From the NCBI GenBank assembly GCA_944474755.1, contig OX104113.1:53025644-53089643 (forward strand): a stretch of 64,000 bases of DNA, read 5' to 3'. Under the pieces are notes generated by a model. The model was not told the origin of the DNA, made no database searches, and saw only the letters and a list, made by a program, of their open reading frames with translations. Shown here piece after piece: positions 57,946-64,000 of this stretch. How positions within the stretch are numbered: position 1 is the stretch's first letter; every line of letters starts with the position of its first letter. The DNA is from Limnoperna fortunei. Lineage: Eukaryota; Mollusca; Bivalvia; Mytilida; Modiolidae. The position numbers and the translations under genes are program-made.

Positions 57946-59109
57946 TCTATAAACTATAGCAACAATAATGTAGCTATATCAACTATAGAGAACATTCAAT
58001 GATTTCATCACAGGAATTTGACTTCTTATCATTTAGGATCATTTTAGGCGAAATGTACAAGCCAGAAAAGGAAAAAAATGGTCAAGAATGAAGTTAGCCA
58101 AGGAGTTTATGCAAAAATTTACAATTCAGATTACAACAATATAAAGTGGTAAACGAGTATTGTATACATTACTTGTATATGATCGTATTACAGTATTGTA
58201 TATTTATATATAAATATGTAATGCACAGTATGATAAAAAAACAATTGTTGATATTTGGTTATTTTGACAAGGTTTTTACCAACATTTCATTCAAATTAAA
58301 AAAATTCCATTAAATAATATCAGAACAGTTTATTTGTAATAACTTTGTTCGTAAATTATGACATGAATAATACATGTACACTGATGTAGTTATCAGAACA
58401 GCAAAATAATCAAATTATTAATATTTTTAAAATGGGCAGTATTCAGATACTTTTACTATGTGGATGCATATATGTAGTTGAGATGGAAGTTGGTCTTACT
58501 TAACACCTTTCATTACTTTGAACTTGTATTTCGTCTTTGCTCAATAAGGTTCAGTGTGAGTGTGCACCTGTTTCTGGGCCCACAAAATAGGAAGAAGAGT
58601 AGCTACACCTGACTGAGCATTGTACTTTATGGTGTATCTATATGTGTACTGTAAAGCTTACATGTATGTTTGCATAAGAAAATTTCTTTTATTTAGACTT
58701 GATTAATTCTCAAATTTTGGTTTGACTTTGATGTTAAGAGAAAGCTTGTGTTTTTCTACATGTAATTGGATATAACAAAAAGTTGAAAGTGAGTTTTCTT
58801 ATGTCATAGTGTTAAAATTTATATAATAATCTAATAGTAATCAAATTGGTAAAACATAAGTGATGTTTGTTGTTTTAACAATTAAAGAATTCCTCAGCTA
58901 CACTCAAAATACCTTAATATAAAATATGAAATATTTTATTTTTATACACAAAAAGTAATTAATGACAAATTCCAAAAAATTAAACAATGAAGCATCATTT
59001 GACTAAATTTTTAAAAAATAAAACAATACTCGTATATATTTTTTATATGTCACGAGTATTTATAGTATACTCGTATATCAACATTGTTGTTGCCAAGTTC
59101 GGGTGATCC
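57946..59109. other. AT-rich region ending in a solo MITE end
   Basis: 59075-59109 reads CATTGTTGTTGCCAAGTTCG, then GGTGATCC, the same end as the MITE at 57392-57785. Repeated CGAGTATTGTATAC-like words occur at 58150-58210 and 59020-59080. No matching left end was found, so the left boundary of this second copy is unknown. Confidence 0.5.
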
Positions 59110-59159
59110 AAAAATTCCTGACAGTGTCGGACATGCATTTACAATATGGAATGCTACTG

Positions 59160-59360
59160 GAGTTACAGTTGCAGTTGCTGTAGTATCAGTTGCAAAAATT
59201 GTGGCAGAAGTTTTGTTACGTCAGATGATGCAGCTACAGGTGTACATATGCTCACTGGTACATTTGAAGTGCAATGGTCAATTGAGGGTACACTTGTGGC
59301 AGTTGCCGAGTTTTGTTCACTTGAAACTGCTGTTGCTCCGTTGTGATAGCTTAACAATCC
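59160..59360 (-). other. possible Ser/Thr-rich exon, weak
   Basis: On the minus strand an acceptor-like TTTCTCAACAG is followed by a 65-codon frame (YHNGATAVSSEQNSATATSV and on) to TAA, with composition unlike the AT-rich surroundings. The opposite strand is also open. No family was recognised. Confidence 0.2.
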
Positions 59361-59547
59361 TGTTGAGAAACAATACTGTAATTATTTCCATGTTACAACA
59401 AAACATATAGTGAAATAGTAACAACATATTCAACATGCTGTTGATCATTGTCATTGTATAGACTGCAATAAACGTTGTTTGTTCACTTTTGATTTTTATT
59501 CACAAGATGTCGGTAGAGTTTGCTATTATGTCGGTCTCATTTTTTTT

Positions 59548-60911
59548 AGCTCACCTGACCCGAAGGGTCATGTGAGCTATTGCCATAACTTGGCGTCCGT
59601 CGTCGTCCGTCTTCGTCGTCGTCGTTAACTTTTCTTCAAAAATCTTCTCATCCAAAACCACTGAAGGGATTGCTTTGAAACTTTGCATACATCATCAGTA
59701 AAATGCCCTCTACCAAGTTTGCCCAAATCATGGCCTCAGACCAACCAACATGGCCGCCATGGCTAAAAATAGAACAGAGGGGTCAAAATACAGTTTTTTG
59801 CTTATAGTTCAAAAAGTATAACAGATACATGAAAACCAAAGAGATCTTCCTTCTTAAGCATCTATAGCTCTACAAAACACCCCATTGGGTCAAAGTTGTA
59901 TGATGACTCCTTGTAGGAGTTATTGCCCTTTAATTGTCAAAATTGATGATTTTTGCCATTTTTGCCTCAAAATCTTGAAAATTATTAGAACTAGAGAAAA
60001 AGTTAGCATTGCTTAATTGTTCTGCTCTATGAGGGCTACAAGAATGACTTTAGGGTCAAGATTGTCTGATTAACCGTTTAAGATATTCCCCATGAACTGT
60101 TTTTTTTAATCAGTTTTAATTTATTTTTTAAAATCTTCTCTTAAACAACTGAAAGTTCTGCTTTGAAACTTTGTACACATCATCCGTCAAATGTCCTCAA
60201 CCAAGTTTGCACCAACCATGGCTGCAGATTAACCAACATGGCCACCATGGCTAAAAATAGGATGGGGCGGGGGGGGGGGGGGGCTCCTTATAGGAGTTAT
60301 TGCCCTTTAATTGTCCAAATTGATTATTTTTGACATTTTGCCTCAAAATCTTGAAAATTATTAGAACTTTATAGAGAAAAAGTTAGCATTGCTTAATTGT
60401 TCTGCTCTATGAGGGCTACAAAAATGACTTTAGGGTCCAGATTGTCTGATGAACCGTTTACGAATTATTCTCCTTGAACATTTTTTTAATTAAATTTACT
60501 TGATTTTAAAAATCTTCTCTTAAACCAATGAAAGGAATGCTTTGAAACATTGCACACATCATCTTTAGGATGTCCTCTACCAAAATTGTCTAAATCATTA
60601 CACCTGACTACCTACATAGCTACGTTGGATTAAAATAGAAAAAATGAAGAAAGGGGGGGGGGGGGGGGTCGAGAGCGTTTTCGACTGATAGTTAAAAAAG
60701 TATAACAGGTACAGAAAATTTGAAGTGAACCTCCCTTCTCCCTCTAACCATCAAAAGATCCTCCTTATAGGAGTTATTTCACTTAAAAGGTCAAAATTAA
60801 TGATTTTTGCAGAAGTGTTGGGTAATTCCTTATAGCAAAGAAAAGCTGGATTAAAAGGGGTGGTTTGGTTTCAGGTTCAGGTGAGCGATACAGGCTCCTG
60901 GGGGCCTCTAG
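59548..60911 (+). mobile_element. Helitron/Helentron-like non-autonomous element, copy 4
   Basis: Starts AGCTCACCTGACCCGAAGGG after a T run, with the 5' hairpin, (GTC)n and three modules as in copy 1. The second module has a deletion of about 110 bases at the G run (60265-60281). The 3' end is TCAGGTGAGCGATACAGG, CTCCTGGGGGCCT, CTAG, then T. It matches copy 3 closely, so the two are recent relatives. Confidence 0.78.
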
Positions 60912-61204
60912 TTATCATAACCCCCTCTCTCTTTTGTTATTACAGAAAATGTGGAGTCTAAATTTTAACTCTACATATACATGTATATACACATTAGATA
61001 TTGTTAAAATTGATAAGATGGCGTTAAATTGATACAATGAAAAAAATTAAACTGTTCAATTGTCAAGTTTATATTTTTAAGAGATGTTAAAAAAAAATTT
61101 TAACATAAATTTTTAAAAATTTCTGATTACTTGACCACAAAAGTTGACCACAGTACCAGGTTGCAACTTATTCCTTACTAATTATTTAATAATTAAGCAA
61201 TTTT

Positions 61205-61460
61205 ATATTTCATAAATCTTTGAAGATGCCTCTGATCAAATCACCATTAATTTTTTATTGGTTAATATAAATTATCCTTATTGTTCTGTCAGCTTGGACA
61301 ATATCTCATGACATGTCTTTTAATTTGTGTTGTTTACTTTAGGGTTATAATTGAATATTTCATAAATCTAAATAATTCTTTGAAGATGCCTATGCTGAAA
61401 TCATCATTTAAATTTTGTCTTAGTAAGTCAAATTATCTTTATTGTTTTGTAAATTAGTTT
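61205..61460. repeat. diverged tandem duplication of ~150 bases
   Basis: ATTTCATAAATCTTTGAAGA, then TGCCTCTGATCAAATCA, at 61209-61245 is repeated with changes at 61357-61405. The following ATTATCCTTATTGTTCTGT and ATTATCTTTATTGTTTTGT also match. Confidence 0.65.
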
Positions 61461-61489
61461 ACTTTGTTTTAAAAAAATTATTGATGGTC

Positions 61490-61800
61490 AAGGTGGTCTC
61501 AAATTGGTCTGAGTGGTCATCTAAATTTGTCTGAGTGGTCTTCTAAATTGGTCTGAGTGGTAATCTAAATTTTTCTCAGTGGTCTTCTAAACTAAATTTG
61601 TCTGATTGGTCATCTAATTGGTCTAAGTGGTCATCTAAATTTTTCTCAGTGGTCTTCTAAAATTGGTCTGAGTGGTCTTCTAAATTGGTCTGAGTGGTCT
61701 TCTGAATTGGTCTGAGTGGTCATCTAATTGGTCTCAGTGCATGTGGTCTTCTAAAATTGGTCTGAGTGGTCATCTAAAATTGGTCCAGGTGGTCTTCAGA
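61490..61800. repeat. ~22-base minisatellite
   Basis: About 13 units of GGTCTGAGTGGTCNTCTAAA, then TT, with length changes of 1-5 bases. It ends just before the 3' tail of the LINE at 61818. Confidence 0.95.
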
Positions 61801-61914
61801 TGTCCTACTTGTCCTGATCAAGTCAAGTCAAGTAATATTTATTTAAAGTCGGTGCAACATGTAACAATATAACATAAGCTCTATAGAGCTTTTAAAACCG
61901 ACATACATACATAG

Positions 61915-62130
61915 ATCACATACTTAAAACGAAACGAAGCTATAGCACATAAGACATATAAAAGCATAGCAAGACACATAAAATGCATAGCAAAACAGCA
62001 TACATAAAAAGCAAAGCAAAACATATAAACAGCATAGCATACATATAAAAGAGCAAAGCAAGACATGTAAAAAAAACATAGCGAGACATATTAAAAGCAT
62101 AGCAAGACATTAAATATCAAATCAGGCATA
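61915..62130. repeat. tandem units in the LINE 3' untranslated part
   Basis: About nine units of roughly 20-25 bases, of the type AAAAGCATAGCAAGACATAT, with variation. They lie between the stop codon and the 3' tail of the LINE. Confidence 0.75.
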
Positions 62131-62250
62131 AATAATAGCAATCAAGCACTAAATTCTATATGAAACATACATGCAAACAAAGTCATACAAAACTGAAGCA
62201 TATTAAGGTTAAGCTTTTCTACAACAAATCAGATCTAAACATCATTCCAT

Positions 62251-63555
62251 TTAACTCTTACAAAAACTGCATAAACATGCCTCACCCTCCCACTTATTCA
62301 TCAAATTCTTAAAATGATCTAAAGACATACCCTTCCTGTAATTTTGAGGTAAATTATTCCATAATTTAGATGCAGCATAGCTAAAGGAATGAAGCCCATA
62401 TCTGGTAGTTCTTACCCTAGGGATGTCGACAGTGTTTTTGTATCTGAAAGAATATGTGTGTTGTTTAGTATTAATAAGATCACTGAGATAGAGAGGGGAG
62501 TTACCATTTAAAATTTTGAAAGACTGTATAGCTAAAGATCTGAGTCTTCTAATTCTGAGTGAAGGTAGATTTGATCTGTCCAATAACTGTTCATATGTAC
62601 TTGTGGAATCACTGTATATAAAACGTAAAGCTCGCTCTTGTATTTTTTCAATCTTTTTAGTGTTGTTTTCTCCACAAAAATGCCATACTAGTGGGCAATA
62701 ATTAAAGTTTGACAATATGAAGGAATAATAAATGGTTAATCTGCTAAGCCTATTCAGATAGATTCCAATCCTTTTAAGAACATTCAGCTGCTGAGAGGCT
62801 TTCTGACAAATTATTGAAACATGTGAATTAAAATTTAATTTAAAATCAAACGTTACTCCCAGCAGTTTAACTTCATCATCACAATTAACAGTAACCCCCT
62901 CAAAGTGAAATTTTATATCCTCTTTTTTTGTTTTATTACCAATAGCAATAGCTTGGAATTTATCTGGATTTGCCTGCATTTGATTGTCCTTAAACCATTT
63001 AATAGGTATTTTGCTTTCATGTTCTAAAGTGTCAACTAGATTGGTAACATTGACATCAGCGTAAGATAAAGTATTGTCATCAGCATAATTATATAGTCTA
63101 CCTTTCTTAATAAATTCAAAAATATCATTTATGAAAATATTAAAAAATACAGGTCCCAAAATGGATCCCTGTGGTACCCCTTTGTACAACTCTTGAAAAG
63201 AACTACATACTGACCCTATTTTTACACATTGTTTCCTATCACTAAGATAACTTTTTATAAGTTGTAGTGCTTTATCGGATACACCATAATGTTTAATTTT
63301 TAAAAGTAAAAGTTCATGAGGCAAGCAATCAAAAACTTTAGATAAATCCATTAAAATAGCTGCTACATATTTGTTTTGATCTAATTGACTTCTCCAATCT
63401 TCAAGTATTTTAATTAAAACGTCTTGACAGGCATAACCATTTCTAAAAGCTGATAAATATATGTTAAAAAAATTTTCAAAAAATTCTGTTATTTGAGAAT
63501 AAATAGCACGTTCAAATAATTTAGACACTGTAGGCAGCACACTGACAGATACCAT
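62251..63555 (-). CDS. reverse transcriptase of a non-LTR retrotransposon, 434 codons (partial)
   Basis: Open without interruption from the truncation edge to TAA. Residues 4-16 (VSVLPTVSKLFER) are RT motif 2. Motif A is AILMDLSKVFDCLPH (D70), motif B is KGVPQGSILGPVFFNIFIND (125-144) and motif C is YNYADDNT (D159, D160). The thumb and C-terminal parts follow (LGVTFDFKLNFNSHV, YCPLVWHFC, KIQERALRFIY) and end with the LWNNLP segment and EGEACLCSFC. All catalytic residues visible here are intact. The endonuclease and the N-terminal part of the polymerase are missing, so the copy cannot move by itself. The ATG at the edge arises at the junction and is not the original start. Confidence 0.93.
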   Translation of the reverse strand: MVSVSVLPTVSKLFERAIYSQITEFFENFFNIYLSAFRNGYACQDVLIKILEDWRSQLDQNKYVAAILMDLSKVFDCLPHELLLLKIKHYGVSDKALQLIKSYLSDRKQCVKIGSVCSSFQELYKGVPQGSILGPVFFNIFINDIFEFIKKGRLYNYADDNTLSYADVNVTNLVDTLEHESKIPIKWFKDNQMQANPDKFQAIAIGNKTKKEDIKFHFEGVTVNCDDEVKLLGVTFDFKLNFNSHVSIICQKASQQLNVLKRIGIYLNRLSRLTIYYSFILSNFNYCPLVWHFCGENNTKKIEKIQERALRFIYSDSTSTYEQLLDRSNLPSLRIRRLRSLAIQSFKILNGNSPLYLSDLINTKQHTYSFRYKNTVDIPRVRTTRYGLHSFSYAASKLWNNLPQNYRKGMSLDHFKNLMNKWEGEACLCSFCKS

Positions 63556-63559
63556 ATAT

Positions 63560-64000
63560 CCTTGATAGTTCCTTTATTTACTAGTTAGAACATTTTGAGA
63601 TGCTCCCACTTTTACTTGCATTTTCTAATACAGTGAATGAAAAATACACTGTACTAAAATGGTATCTTCTATGATCTGGAAAATATTTTACCATTTTTTC
63701 AAGCTTTCAATTTATGCAGGACATACAGACATAAAATGCTTTCACATGTAACCACTATTATTGACCAAATCCAAGCATACCATAGGTATTCACTGTTGTA
63801 CTTAATTTATGATAAACAACTGGTTACCTGTTATACTGGTACACATTAAAAACCATTAAACATTTTAGCTGAGTACATATTTCACTGAAAACACAGCTTT
63901 TTAATAGTCTAGATGCATCTTGACTGACAGCGTGCAATGTGTCTCTTGGGGACTTGAGCAAAAAGGAGATTTGAGGAGATTGTTCCCCATTCTTAATTCC
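63560..64000. other. no gene seen
   Basis: AT-rich sequence without recognised content to the window edge. Confidence 0.4.

Larger units (their letters stand above)
61818..63555 (-). mobile_element. non-LTR retrotransposon, 5'-truncated, with intact C-terminal frame
   Basis: The minus-strand element ends in three CTTGA units (61818-61832). It has a 3' untranslated part with an internal tandem array and carries an open frame for the reverse transcriptase from motif 2 onward. The 5' edge near 63548 cuts the frame inside the YRPVSVLPTVSK-type motif. Confidence 0.85.

Overview
The window is AT-rich metazoan nuclear DNA, most likely from a bivalve mollusc. The reasons are spliced genes with GT-AG introns, tRNA-derived SINEs, many animal-type non-LTR retrotransposon pieces, and several copies of a repeat that opens with AGCTCACCTGACCC and a (GTC)n run, which I know as typical of bivalve genomes. 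I cannot name the species. There are no bacterial operons, CRISPR arrays or rRNA genes.

Only two host genes are supported. Gene A (+, 27316-39490) has five recognisable exons with matching phases. They encode a 308-residue single-pass membrane protein with a signal peptide, an eight-cysteine ectodomain, one membrane helix and a tail ending in a PPSY motif. Gene B (-, 5077-6358) shows its last three coding exons: a cysteine-rich segment, a membrane helix and a Gln/Tyr/Pro-rich tail. Its first exon was not found. Both look like orphan receptor or adaptor-type membrane proteins, and neither has a recognised function.

Almost everything else identifiable is mobile DNA. Region by region: 2.3-2.8 kb, broken MULE transposase; 7.5-9.0 kb, L2/CR1-like fossil; 13.3-14.8 kb, a SINE split by a LINE; 15.2-16.6 kb, a short repeat and a CR1 fossil; 16.6-17.5 kb and 20.5-24.9 kb, two related MULE-like elements whose inverted ends are built of short tandem units, the second carrying a non-LTR retrotransposon with a 1021-codon open frame; 18.2 kb, hAT-like MITE; 19.1-19.8 kb, a SINE with a MITE inside its target-site duplication; 25.4-26.3 kb, CR1 fossil. 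The introns of gene A hold a CACTA-like element, a 1.5 kb degenerate tandem array, two Helitron/Helentron-like elements, a tRNA-like SINE and a Penelope-like fragment.

From 40.7 to 64 kb there are further Helitron-like copies (one with a second such family nested inside), foldback MITEs with clear target-site duplications, a near-perfect inverted tRNA-SINE repeat, minisatellites and more reverse-transcriptase pieces, including an intact 434-codon frame at 62.3-63.6 kb. The window is best read as two small host genes in a dense, layered graveyard of transposons. The layering (who is inserted in whom) can be read directly in several places.
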